From Hyphomicrobium sp. (GTDB lineage Bacteria; Pseudomonadota; Alphaproteobacteria; Rhizobiales; Hyphomicrobiaceae), in NCBI GenBank assembly GCA_013141015.1, contig JABFRT010000025.1, positions 1 to 64,000 on the forward strand: a DNA stretch of 64,000 bases, written 5' to 3'. The notes below the pieces were generated by a model that saw only the letters and a program-made list of their open reading frames with translations, searched no databases and was not told where the DNA came from. A program made the translations under genes and the position numbers. Numbering within the stretch: position 1 is the stretch's first letter; every line of letters starts with the position of its first letter. Of the stretch, positions 9,447 through 18,448 are shown piece by piece.

Positions 9447-12353
9447 TTACTCCGCCGGCTCCAGCGTCTTGACGGCGATGCGCTTGTTGTCTTCGTTCCG
9501 CGTCTTCCATTCCGCCTGCCAATCGGATGGCTGGTTGGACGTTGTCGCCTGTACGGCCGTCACCTTGTACTCAGGGCAATTGGTTGCCCAGTCCGAGTTC
9601 TCGGTGGTGATCACGTTGGCGCCGGTCACCGGGTGATGGAAGGTCGTGTAAACAACGCCCGGCGGCATGCGGTCTGAGATTTTGGCGCGCAGTGTCGTGC
9701 CGCCGACGCGGCTGGCGAGCGAGACGACGGCGCCGTCCTTGATGCCGCGCACTTCCGCGTCGCTCGGATGGATCTCGAGAATATCCTCGGGATGCCAGGC
9801 GACATTATCGGTGCGCCGCGTCTGAGCGCCGACGTTGTAGTGCGCGAGAATGCGCCCTGTCGTCAGGATCAGCGGGAAGTTGCGGTTGGCACGTTCTGCC
9901 GTTGCCACGAACTCGGTGAGCATGAAGCGGCCTTTGCCGCGCGTGAAGTCTTCGATGTGCATGGTCGGCGTACCCTCAGGGTGCGCGTCGTCGCACGGCC
10001 ATTGGATCGAGCCGAGATCTTCTAGCCTGTCGAACGACACACCGGCGAAGGTCGGCGTGACGCGGGCAATTTCGTCCATGATTTCAGCGGATGAATTGTA
10101 GTGCATCGGGTAACCGACGGCGGTCGCCAAGCGGCAGACGATATCCCACTCGGCCATGCCCTGCTTTTCACGCATCACCTTGCGCACGCGATTGATGCGG
10201 CGCTCGGCGTTGGTGAAGGTGCCGTCCTTTTCGAGGAACGAGGTGCCTGGCAGGAAGACATGGGCGAAGGCTGCCGTTTCGTTCAGGAACAAGTCCTGCA
10301 CGACGACGATGTCCATCGACCGCAGCGCGTGTTCAACGTGATGCGTGTTGGGGTCGGACTGGGCGATGTCTTCTCCGTGAATAAAGATGCCGCGGAACGA
10401 CCCGTCGGACGCCGCGTCGAACATGTTCGGGATACGCAGGCCCGGCTCGTTGTCGAGCTTGACGTTCCATTCCTTTTCGAACACGGCGCGCGCTTCGTTG
10501 TTGGCGACGTGGCGGTAGCCCGGCAGTTCGTGTGGGAACGAGCCCATATCGCACGAGCCTTGCACGTTGTTCTGGCCACGCAGCGGGTTCACACCGACGC
10601 CTTCGCGGCCGATGTTGCCTGTTGCCATCGCGATGTTGGCCATGGCCATAACCATGGTCGAGCCCTGGCTGTGCTCGGTGACGCCGAGGCCGTAATAGAT
10701 GGCCGCATTGCCGCCGGTCGCATAGAGGCGGGCCGCTTCGCGAACCTGCTGGGCGGGTACGCCGGTGACCGGCTCCAAGGCTTCAGGTGAATGCTGCGGC
10801 TGCTTGATGAATTCTTCCCAGCGGAAGAAGTCGCCCTTTTCGCAACGGCGATGCACGAACTTGCGGTCGATCAGGTTCTCGGTTGCGATCACATGACCGA
10901 TGGCGTTCATGATCGCGACGTTGGTCGAGGGCTGAAGTTGCAAATGGTAAGCCGCTTCGATGTGCGGCGAGCGCACGATATCTGTGCGGCGCGGATCGAT
11001 GACGATCAGCTTGGCGCCTTCGCGAATGCGCTTTTTCATGCGGCTTGCAAACACCGGATGGCCGTCGGTCGGGTTGGCGCCGATGACCAGGATCACGTCG
11101 CACTTATCGACGCTCTTGAAATCCTGAGTGCCAGCCGATTCGCCAAACGTCTGCTTCAAGCCGTAGCCTGTCGGTGAATGGCAAACGCGGGCGCAAGTGT
11201 CGATGTTGTTGTTGTTGAAGGCGGCGCGGATCATGCGCTGCACGACGTAGACTTCTTCGTTGGTTGTGCGCGATGAGGTGATGCCGCCGATTGAGCCCTT
11301 GCCGTATTTGGCTTGTGTTGCCTTGAAGCGGTCGGCTGCAAACTTAATGGCTTCGTCAAATGACACGACTTGCCACGGGTCCGTGATCTTCTCGCGGATC
11401 ATAGGGGTCAGCACGCGTTCCTTGTGGGTGGCGTATCCGAACGCGAAGCGGCCCTTGACGCACGAGTGTCCTTCGTTGGCGCCGCCGTCCTTGTAGGGCA
11501 CCATGCGGACGACATCTTCGCCCTGCATTTCGGCCTTAAATGAGCAACCCACACCACAGTAAGCGCAGGTGGTGACCAGCGAATGTTCAGGCTGGCCTTT
11601 TTGAATGACCGACTTTTCGATCAACGTTGCGGTCGGGCAGGCCTGCACGCAAGCGCCACACGAAACGCATTCCGACGCCAGGAAGTTCTCATCCATGCCA
11701 GCTGAGACGTGACTGTCGAAACCCCGGCCATCGATGGTCAGTGCGAAGGTGCCTTGAACTTCTTCACATGCGCGCACGCAGCGCGAGCAGACGATGCACT
11801 TGGACGGATCAAACGTGAAGTATGGGTTTGACGTGTCCTTGCCCTTGAACATAGGGTTGGCCGCGCCGTCGTGCGTCTTGGCCGAGATGTGGTTTTCACC
11901 ATCATAGCCGTAACGCACTTCGCGCAGGCCGACAGCGCCCGCCATATCCTGCAATTCGCAGTCGCCGTTGGCGGCGCAGGTGAGGCAGTCGAGCGGGTGG
12001 TCGGAAATGTAAAGTTCCATCACGCCCTTGCGCAGATTGGCGAGTCGCGGGTTCTGGGTCGCAACCTTGATGCCGGGGGCAACCGGCGTGGTGCACGATG
12101 CCGGAGTGCCGCGGCGGCCTTCGATCTCGCACAGACATAGGCGGCACGAGCCGAACGGATCGAGGCTGTCGGTGGCGCACAGTTTCGGGATTTGAATACC
12201 AAGCTGCATGGCGGCGTTCATGATCGACGTGCCTTCCGGCACGGTGATCGGCTGGCCGTCGATTTCGAGCGTGACCATATTGGTCGATGACGAATGCGGC
12301 GTGCCGAAATCCGTCTCCTTGATGAGCGTCATCGGCTTTACGTGCTTGTTCAT
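9447..12353 (-). CDS. fdsA: NAD-dependent formate dehydrogenase alpha subunit FdsA (Mo-bis-MGD)
   Basis: The catalytic subunit oxidises formate to CO2 and passes electrons through iron-sulfur clusters to the FdsBG diaphorase. The N-terminus holds an NADH dehydrogenase subunit G-like part: a 2Fe-2S site (CATDSLDPFGSCRLCLC), a region with HPLDCLTC, and two 4Fe-4S ferredoxin motifs (CIVCSRCVRAC and CVSCGACVQACP). The molybdopterin domain begins with CAYCGVGC, and the metal ligand is a Cys in DTCARVCHSPTG, not a selenocysteine. The C-terminus has the dinucleotide-binding fold (LILTTGRILAHYNVGAQTRR). The ATG at 12353 has GAGG eight bases upstream, so I prefer it to the longer open frame from 12386. 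The length of about 970 residues is normal. Confidence 0.95.
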   Translation of the reverse strand: MNKHVKPMTLIKETDFGTPHSSSTNMVTLEIDGQPITVPEGTSIMNAAMQLGIQIPKLCATDSLDPFGSCRLCLCEIEGRRGTPASCTTPVAPGIKVATQNPRLANLRKGVMELYISDHPLDCLTCAANGDCELQDMAGAVGLREVRYGYDGENHISAKTHDGAANPMFKGKDTSNPYFTFDPSKCIVCSRCVRACEEVQGTFALTIDGRGFDSHVSAGMDENFLASECVSCGACVQACPTATLIEKSVIQKGQPEHSLVTTCAYCGVGCSFKAEMQGEDVVRMVPYKDGGANEGHSCVKGRFAFGYATHKERVLTPMIREKITDPWQVVSFDEAIKFAADRFKATQAKYGKGSIGGITSSRTTNEEVYVVQRMIRAAFNNNNIDTCARVCHSPTGYGLKQTFGESAGTQDFKSVDKCDVILVIGANPTDGHPVFASRMKKRIREGAKLIVIDPRRTDIVRSPHIEAAYHLQLQPSTNVAIMNAIGHVIATENLIDRKFVHRRCEKGDFFRWEEFIKQPQHSPEALEPVTGVPAQQVREAARLYATGGNAAIYYGLGVTEHSQGSTMVMAMANIAMATGNIGREGVGVNPLRGQNNVQGSCDMGSFPHELPGYRHVANNEARAVFEKEWNVKLDNEPGLRIPNMFDAASDGSFRGIFIHGEDIAQSDPNTHHVEHALRSMDIVVVQDLFLNETAAFAHVFLPGTSFLEKDGTFTNAERRINRVRKVMREKQGMAEWDIVCRLATAVGYPMHYNSSAEIMDEIARVTPTFAGVSFDRLEDLGSIQWPCDDAHPEGTPTMHIEDFTRGKGRFMLTEFVATAERANRNFPLILTTGRILAHYNVGAQTRRTDNVAWHPEDILEIHPSDAEVRGIKDGAVVSLASRVGGTTLRAKISDRMPPGVVYTTFHHPVTGANVITTENSDWATNCPEYKVTAVQATTSNQPSDWQAEWKTRNEDNKRIAVKTLEPAE

Positions 12354-12392
12354 GGTCGCGTCCTCGTTGAGGTCGTCAATCTGCAATCAATT

Positions 12393-13958
12393 CTATTCTG
12401 CGGCGTCGGCGAGAAACTTGTTCTTGCCCGCCTTCTTGAAATCTTCGGGGAAGCCCCGCACCGCGCTCATCACTGGCATTGGAGTCAACCCGCCCATCGC
12501 GCATAGCGAGCCGTCGGTCATGGTCACGCAAAGGTCTTCAAGCAATTCCATGTTGGCCGCGCGGTTGTCGCCGGCGATGATTTTGTCGATCACTTCGACG
12601 CCGCGCTGCGAACCGATGCGGCAGGGCGTGCACTTGCCGCAACTTTCGATCGCGCAGAACTCCATTGCGAAGCGTGCCATCTTAGCCATATCGACACTGT
12701 CATCGAATACGACAAGCCCGCCGTGTCCGACCATCGCTTCAACTTTGGCGAATTCTTCGTAATCCATGGGCACGTCGAGCTTGGATTGCGGCAGGTATGC
12801 GCCGAGCGGGCCACCCACCTGCACGGCACGCACGGGGCGGCCGGTCGCGGTGCCGCCGCCGAAATCCTCGATCAGCTGGCGCGTGGTGATGCCGAAGGCC
12901 TTTTCCACCAGGCCGCCCTGCTTGATGTTGCCGGCGATCTGGAACGCCAGCGTGCCGCGCGAACGGCCCATACCGAAGTTCTTGTAATACTCGCCGCCCT
13001 TGTCGAGAATGATTGGTACGGCCGCGAAGCTCATCACGTTATTGATGATGGTCGGTTTGCCGAACAGGCCTTCGATGGCCGGGATCGGCGGCTTGAAACG
13101 AACGATGCCGCGCTTGCCTTCGATGGATTCAAGCATCGAGGTTTCTTCGCCGCAAATATAAGCGCCCGCGCCGCGGCGGACGTAGAGGTCGAACGAATAG
13201 CTGGACCCTTGGATCTTGTCGCCCAGCCAGTTGGCCTTGCGGGCGATCTCTATCGCTTCCTTCATCACCGCAATCGCGTGCGGGTATTCGGAACGGATAT
13301 AGATGTAGCCCTTGGTGGCACCACCCGCGATGGCCGCAATCGTCATGCCTTCGATCAGGCAGAATGGATCGCCTTCCATCAGCATGCGATCAGCAAACGT
13401 GCCGCTGTCGCCTTCATCGGCGTTGCAGGCGATGTACTTCTGGTCGGCGTGCAGATCGTGGACTGTCTTCCACTTTATGCCCGTAGGGAAGCCGGCGCCG
13501 CCGCGGCCGCGCAAACCCGATGCCGTCACTTCATTGACGATCTCTAACGGCGGCATTTCAAGCGCGTTCTTCAGGCCTTTGAAGCCGTCATAACGGCGAT
13601 AGTCTTCAATCGACAGCGGATCGGTGATGCCGCAGCGCGCGAACGTCAGGCGCTCTTGCTTTTTGAAGTAAGGAATTTCATCGGTCGGGCCGTGGCTCAG
13701 CGCATGCTTGCCGCCTTCAAGGAAGCCCGCCTTGAAGAGTTCGGGCACGTCGGCCGCGGTGACGGGGCCATACGCCATGCGGCCGTTGGCGGTTGCGACT
13801 TCGACGAGCGGCTCAAGATACAGCATGCCGCGCGAGCCGTTACGCACGATCGAGACATGCTTGTTCTGCTTCTTTGCTTCCGCTGCAATTGCGGCTGCCA
13901 CTTCGTCGGCGCCGACGGAGAGTGCGGCTGCATCACGGGGTACATAAACGGTGATCAT
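12393..13958 (-). CDS. fdsB: NAD-dependent formate dehydrogenase beta subunit FdsB (NuoF-like diaphorase)
   Basis: FdsB carries FMN, one 4Fe-4S cluster and the NAD-binding site, and reduces NAD+ with electrons from FdsA. An N-terminal thioredoxin-like 2Fe-2S-type domain of about 110 residues precedes the NuoF core. Visible motifs are the FMN/NADH glycine-rich loop RGRGGAGFPTGIKWK, the YICGEETSMLESIEG signature, and the cluster motif SCGKCTPCRIG with a later Cys (LEDLCVTM). The length of 521 residues is typical. Its ATG overlaps the fdsG stop as ATGA, so translation is probably coupled. FdsA follows after 39 bases. Confidence 0.95.
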   Translation of the reverse strand: MITVYVPRDAAALSVGADEVAAAIAAEAKKQNKHVSIVRNGSRGMLYLEPLVEVATANGRMAYGPVTAADVPELFKAGFLEGGKHALSHGPTDEIPYFKKQERLTFARCGITDPLSIEDYRRYDGFKGLKNALEMPPLEIVNEVTASGLRGRGGAGFPTGIKWKTVHDLHADQKYIACNADEGDSGTFADRMLMEGDPFCLIEGMTIAAIAGGATKGYIYIRSEYPHAIAVMKEAIEIARKANWLGDKIQGSSYSFDLYVRRGAGAYICGEETSMLESIEGKRGIVRFKPPIPAIEGLFGKPTIINNVMSFAAVPIILDKGGEYYKNFGMGRSRGTLAFQIAGNIKQGGLVEKAFGITTRQLIEDFGGGTATGRPVRAVQVGGPLGAYLPQSKLDVPMDYEEFAKVEAMVGHGGLVVFDDSVDMAKMARFAMEFCAIESCGKCTPCRIGSQRGVEVIDKIIAGDNRAANMELLEDLCVTMTDGSLCAMGGLTPMPVMSAVRGFPEDFKKAGKNKFLADAAE

Positions 13959-14479
13959 TGCGCGGTCTCCTTACCGAGTGTCGCGACGATCTCGTCGAAG
14001 CGCTTGGTATCGACCTTGCCGTAAAGTTTATCACCAACCAGAACCGCGGGCGACAGCGAACAGTTGCCAAGGCAGAACACTTGTTCGAGCGAAACTTTGC
14101 CGTCTGCGCTCGTGCCACCCATCTTGGTCTTCAAGGTCTTTTCGGCGTGCCGGCAGAGGTGATCGGTGCCCATCGATTGGCAGGCTTCGGCGCGGCAGAC
14201 TTTGATTGTGTGCTGTCCGCCCGGGGCACGTTTGAAATCGTGATAGAATGTTACGACGCCATGCACTTCAGCGCGCGACAGGTTGAGTGCGTTCGCGATC
14301 ACCGGCAGCGTGCTCTCAGGGACATGACCGAGTGCGTGTTGCACGTCATGCAAAATTTCAAGCAGCTCTGACGGCTGGTTGCCATAGCTGGCGCAAATTG
14401 CCAGCGTCTTGATATCGGCAGGGGTATTCGCAGGTTTGGCCTCGGCCGGTTGTGGCGAGGCTTTCGATGTTTTGGCCAT
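13955..14479 (-). CDS. fdsG: NAD-dependent formate dehydrogenase gamma subunit FdsG (NuoE-like)
   Basis: FdsG is the 2Fe-2S subunit that pairs with FdsB. The core reads LLEILHDVQHALGHVP, then the cluster ligands in VCRAEACQSMG and VFCLGNCSLSPAV, the NuoE-type pattern. It is 174 residues from the ATG at 14479, which has AGGA upstream. The longer open frame from 14575 would cover the promoter region and lacks a binding site. The N-terminal Lys/Pro/Ala-rich tail of about 30 residues is probably disordered. It is the first gene of the fds operon and is preceded by two palindromes that look like regulator sites. Confidence 0.93.
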   Translation of the reverse strand: MAKTSKASPQPAEAKPANTPADIKTLAICASYGNQPSELLEILHDVQHALGHVPESTLPVIANALNLSRAEVHGVVTFYHDFKRAPGGQHTIKVCRAEACQSMGTDHLCRHAEKTLKTKMGGTSADGKVSLEQVFCLGNCSLSPAVLVGDKLYGKVDTKRFDEIVATLGKETAQ

Positions 14480-14595
14480 GTGTGTCTGTTCCTGAGGGCC
14501 GGCTGGGCCCTTGCCGCAGCAACTTTGTACAGTTTGTCGCAGCCGCTCAATGGCGCATTTCCGGGCGGCGATCAAATTGGTTCTACCGATCCCAT

Positions 14596-14646
14596 CATAG
14601 GCAGAAACTATGACGGAACGCCAGAACTACGACAATAGTCGTAGTT
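14596..14646. promoter_or_regulatory. Two dyad operator candidates in front of fdsG
   Basis: The first dyad, 14596-14612, is CATAG-N7-CTATG, which contains ATAG-N7-CTAT, a classical LysR-type T-N11-A site. The second, 14625-14646, is a perfect 9-base inverted repeat (aactacgac, 4-base loop, gtcgtagtt). Their centres are about 31 bases apart, near three helical turns. They lie between the lysR stop and the fdsG start. That layout fits a recognition site and an activation site for the neighbouring LysR protein. No T-run follows the second dyad, so it is unlikely to be a terminator. Confidence 0.6.
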
Positions 14647-14658
14647 TGATCCGTGCAT

Positions 14659-15564
14659 TCATTGGAGTTCCCGGTGTGTGAAGGATTTTGCAGCATCGCA
14701 GAATGCCTTAACGAGTGGCCCGAGCGGGTCGCGATCTACCGCAACCACGCCGACGCTGTGGGCGACTTCCGGCTCGCGGAGCGGAATGGCGGTGATGCCC
14801 GGTTCGTCGCCGAGAATGTCGAGAATATATTGCGGCATGATGCTGGCAAGACCCATCAAGCGGACGTTCGACCACAAGTTGATGACTGAGTTGGTTTCAA
14901 GCGCGGTTTCCGGGTGGCAATTGGCCGACGCAAAGGCCCGGTCAATAATGCGCCGGTTTTGCATATTCGCGGTCAAGAGCCCAAGCGGCAGCGTGGCCGC
15001 TTCTTTCCACGTCACGCTTTCGCGGCTGCTGAGCGGGTGGCCATCCGGTACAAACAGACAATAGCGTTCCGAATAGAGCGGCCAGGCGAGCAGCCCGGAA
15101 ATCGGTTCGTTGTCCAGATAAGTGATGCCGACGTCGATCGAATAGTCTTGGAGCGCGCGCAAAATCTCCTCGGAACTCATCGACATGACCGTGAAGTCGA
15201 TATGTGGGTGGAGCGCGCGCACGTCTTTGGTCAGAAACGGAATCATTGGCAGTGCAGATGGGATTCCGCCAAGAACGAGGCGGCCAGTCAGGTCGGCGCC
15301 GCTGGCTGTGATCTGCGCCAGCTCTTGTTGCATCGAAGTCCAGTTGTTGAGAATGAGCTGCGCCCATTTCAGAACCCGCTCACCTTCAGCCGTCAGCCCC
15401 TGATAGCGTTGACCGCGTTCGACAATCGGAATACCAAGTTCAAGTTCAAGCTGGCGGATGCGCCCTGACAGAGTTGGCTGAGTAACATTGCAGGCGGTCG
15501 CGGCGCGGGTGAAATGCTTCTCGCGCGCAAGCGCCACCAGATATTGTAGTTGGCGAATGTCCAT
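14659..15564 (-). CDS. LysR-family transcriptional regulator of the fds operon
   Basis: A 301-residue LysR-type regulator. The N-terminal winged helix-turn-helix reads MDIRQLQYLVALAREKHFTR and NVTQPTLSGRIRQLE. The C-terminal part is the substrate-binding fold with the usual segments (RLVLGGIPSALP, DVGITYLDNEP). It sits directly upstream of and on the same strand as fdsG, as in other bacteria where a LysR protein (FdsR) controls formate dehydrogenase. The inducer is most likely formate or a related signal, which is inference from position. Confidence 0.85.
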   Translation of the reverse strand: MDIRQLQYLVALAREKHFTRAATACNVTQPTLSGRIRQLELELGIPIVERGQRYQGLTAEGERVLKWAQLILNNWTSMQQELAQITASGADLTGRLVLGGIPSALPMIPFLTKDVRALHPHIDFTVMSMSSEEILRALQDYSIDVGITYLDNEPISGLLAWPLYSERYCLFVPDGHPLSSRESVTWKEAATLPLGLLTANMQNRRIIDRAFASANCHPETALETNSVINLWSNVRLMGLASIMPQYILDILGDEPGITAIPLREPEVAHSVGVVAVDRDPLGPLVKAFCDAAKSFTHRELQ

Positions 15565-15649
15565 GCCCGATGCAGCCCCTCAAGTTCTGTGTGGGTGTCG
15601 CGTGCGAGTTACGCCACCGGGCTGGGTAGAATGCAAGCAGGGCCGGGGT

Positions 15650-18448
15650 TTAGTTGAGCGCGCGGGACTTTGCAGCCGGTTCTTCAAGCGCGCGCAGTTC
15701 CCCAACCAGTGCTCGCTCGACTGCCGCAAACGCAGCGGTGATCGTCAAAGCAAGAGCACACGATTGCCCGGCGTCATTGGTAAATGCGGTCTGCTCCAAC
15801 GCACGGCAATGACCGGCCAGCGCCATGGCGCCGAGATTGGCGCTTGAGGATTTGAGGCTGTGCGCGGCGCGTCCCATGCGTTCACAATCGGAATCGCTGG
15901 CGGCTGTCGTTAGTTCCGCCAGCGTGCCAGGCGCGTGGGCCAGATAGGATTTGATGATGCGGGTAAGCAGTTCGGGTCTCTTAGCGCGCAACGGTGTAAT
16001 CACGGTTTCGTCGAGAATGCCGTCAGCGTTGAACGGTGCGGCATCGCATGCGGGTGCAGCGGGTATAGTCTCAATCTTTTCCTGATGCGATGCGGAATCT
16101 GCCGCCGTCGCCCACTTTTCGAGTGCAGCGTATAGCTGGTCTTCCGAATAGGGTTTGCTGACGTAACCGTCCATGCCGGCGTCCAGGCAGCGCTGCCGGT
16201 CTTCACTGAACGCGTTGGCGGTGAGTGCGATGATCGGCACCGAAGTCTGGCCGCGCTGCTTTTCCATGTCGCGGATGCGCCGCGTCGCGGTCAGGCCGTC
16301 CATGATCGGCATTTGGCAATCCATAAGCACGATATCGAATGCCGCGGCTTTTAGAGCCGCAATCGCTTCAAGCCCGTTGTTGACCACCGATACGTTACAG
16401 CCGAACCCAGTCAGATATTCCTTGGCAACTTCGATATTGACGGGGTTGTCTTCGGCGAGAAGCACGTTGTTCGAAAGTTTTTTGCGGTCCGGCTGCGGGC
16501 CATTGCTCTGGCTGTCAGCTTTGCCTTGCGCCGCGTCCGAACGCCAGCCCGGATGGCGCGTGCCTGTCACCGTGCGCGCCGCCGCATCGACGAGGTCGCT
16601 GCGCCGGATCGGTTTGGTCAACACCGCTTCGATGCCGGCCTCCCGGATGGCTGCGATATCGCCTTGCCAATTGAGTGAGGTCGCAATGATGATCTTCAGG
16701 CGCGACAGCGTTGGATGCGCCTTGATGCGCCGCGCGAATTCCAGGCCGTTTTCCTCAGGCATAACCATGTCAACAATCGCAGCATGGTAGGGTTTATGAA
16801 TCGCGTTCGCCGCGACAAGCATCGGCCAGGCGGCAGTCGTACTGGCGGCCAATGACACGTTTGCCGCGCACCCTTCGAGATAATTGGCGACAATCTCGCG
16901 GTTGGTTTCGCGGTCGTCGATGACAATTATGCGTGCGCCGTCGAGGACGGAGTGGTCGCTATCCGCTGTTGTTTCTGTTGACGTGCCATGCTCAAGCGGC
17001 AATTCCACCGTGGCGGTGGTGCCTTTGCCCAGCTGGCTTTCAAGGGTGATCGTTCCACCCATCATTTCGGTCAGGTGACGGGCGATTGCCAAGCCAAGGC
17101 CCGTGCCGCCAAAACGCCGGGAGATCGAAGTTTCAGCCTGTGTGAACGGCTGAAAAAGTTTGTCGAGCACGGCGCGGTCAATTCCGATGCCGGTGTCGGA
17201 AATCTCGATTTTCACCTGCGATGCGCTGGCAGTATGATCTGGCCGTGTCACGCGGACGCTGATCTCGCCGTACTTCGTGAACTTCAACGCGTTGCCGACG
17301 AGATTGAGAACGATTTGTTTGATGCGGCCAGAGTCGCCTTTCGCAAATACCGGAACAGTGGGTTCGATATAGAGCGAAATCTCAAGCCCCTTTTTGTGAG
17401 ATTGACCAGCGAACAGTTCAACGGAACGCTCCATCAGATCGCGCAAATTGAATTCGTGGACATCGAGATCAAGCTTGCCAGCTTCGATGCGCGACAAATC
17501 GAGGATATCGTTGATGATGGTGAGTAGCGATTTTGCCGACTCGTTGATGGTGCCGACCAGTTTCTTCTGGCGCGCATCAAGGCCGGTGCGCATGAGCAAG
17601 TCGGTCATACCGAACACACCGTTCATGGGGGTGCGTATTTCATGGCTCATGTTGGCCAGAAATTGCGATTTCGCACGGACCGATTCTTCTGCGTCCTTCG
17701 CGGCTTGAGCCAGCGACTCCATCGTCTGCTGATGCTTGGCGATTTCCACATGCAAGGCATCATTGGTTTGTTGAAAACGGCTGACCGTCTTCTCTAAATC
17801 CTCCGTCAGATCATCGTTGAGAAAACGCAGGCGCAGTGCGTCTTGAGTGACGCGCGTCGTGCGCCGTCCTGCCATCCCTAGCGCGAAAATAAAGGCGATG
17901 CACATTGCGGCCATCGCCAGATTGATTTGTTCGCCCTGCATCAACAAGCGGACGGTATAGGGTGCGATTGCCAGCAGGATATAGATACGGAATATCTTGT
18001 CGTGCGCGGCCATCGAGCCGGATGCGCCCGCGGCAATGCCAGCAAGCACAAAGCCGATAAACGCCTGATGCTGGTAGCTCTCAGCCGGAAACAGCCAGAC
18101 GCCGGCGAGTCCCCAGGTCATCGCAGTCAGAAAGGCGCCTGAGGCAAACACATTGCGCCAATACCGGTAGTGGGACGATGCCGGGGTTCTGCGGCGGAAG
18201 GCAAGTTGCGAGGCCAGACGCAATACGGTGAGCGTCAGTATGGCGGCCAGCCAGATCCGAGGTGCAGGCCCCTCGATGGCATAAGAGATGATGTACGCCA
18301 GCAGGATGGCATTCAACGTTGTCGCGATCAGTGCGAGCGGCAACTGATCGTAGAGGAGTTCCAAGAGGCTCAACTTGACTTTGTTATCGACGCTGCGTGC
18401 GGGCGCGCCGGAAGTTGGGGAGCCAGCCGCGTCAAATGCACCCGTCAT
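15650..18448 (-). CDS. Membrane hybrid sensor histidine kinase with two receivers and an Hpt domain
   Basis: A 932-residue phosphorelay protein. The N-terminus (residues 25-200) has about six or seven hydrophobic segments (LALIATTLNAILLAYIISYA onward) and forms a membrane sensor. A coiled coil leads to the HisKA domain with the phosphoacceptor in MSHEIRTPMNG, followed by the HATPase boxes (LNLVGNALKFTKYG, DTGIGI, FGGTGLGLAI). Receiver 1 has VIDDRETNRE and Asp in AIVDMVMPEENG; receiver 2 has LAEDNPVN and Asp in LMDCQMPIMDG; the C-terminal Hpt has AAHSLKSSSANLGA. All phosphotransfer residues are present. Its ATG overlaps the stop of the upstream kinase-like gene by four bases. The output partner is not in this window. 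Confidence 0.92.
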   Translation of the reverse strand: MTGAFDAAGSPTSGAPARSVDNKVKLSLLELLYDQLPLALIATTLNAILLAYIISYAIEGPAPRIWLAAILTLTVLRLASQLAFRRRTPASSHYRYWRNVFASGAFLTAMTWGLAGVWLFPAESYQHQAFIGFVLAGIAAGASGSMAAHDKIFRIYILLAIAPYTVRLLMQGEQINLAMAAMCIAFIFALGMAGRRTTRVTQDALRLRFLNDDLTEDLEKTVSRFQQTNDALHVEIAKHQQTMESLAQAAKDAEESVRAKSQFLANMSHEIRTPMNGVFGMTDLLMRTGLDARQKKLVGTINESAKSLLTIINDILDLSRIEAGKLDLDVHEFNLRDLMERSVELFAGQSHKKGLEISLYIEPTVPVFAKGDSGRIKQIVLNLVGNALKFTKYGEISVRVTRPDHTASASQVKIEISDTGIGIDRAVLDKLFQPFTQAETSISRRFGGTGLGLAIARHLTEMMGGTITLESQLGKGTTATVELPLEHGTSTETTADSDHSVLDGARIIVIDDRETNREIVANYLEGCAANVSLAASTTAAWPMLVAANAIHKPYHAAIVDMVMPEENGLEFARRIKAHPTLSRLKIIIATSLNWQGDIAAIREAGIEAVLTKPIRRSDLVDAAARTVTGTRHPGWRSDAAQGKADSQSNGPQPDRKKLSNNVLLAEDNPVNIEVAKEYLTGFGCNVSVVNNGLEAIAALKAAAFDIVLMDCQMPIMDGLTATRRIRDMEKQRGQTSVPIIALTANAFSEDRQRCLDAGMDGYVSKPYSEDQLYAALEKWATAADSASHQEKIETIPAAPACDAAPFNADGILDETVITPLRAKRPELLTRIIKSYLAHAPGTLAELTTAASDSDCERMGRAAHSLKSSSANLGAMALAGHCRALEQTAFTNDAGQSCALALTITAAFAAVERALVGELRALEEPAAKSRALN

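Noticed and set aside
8281-9522. A natural FdhD-FdsD fusion protein
   Set aside because: The joined segment is unlike either family, and a normal FdhD end and stop occur one frame over.
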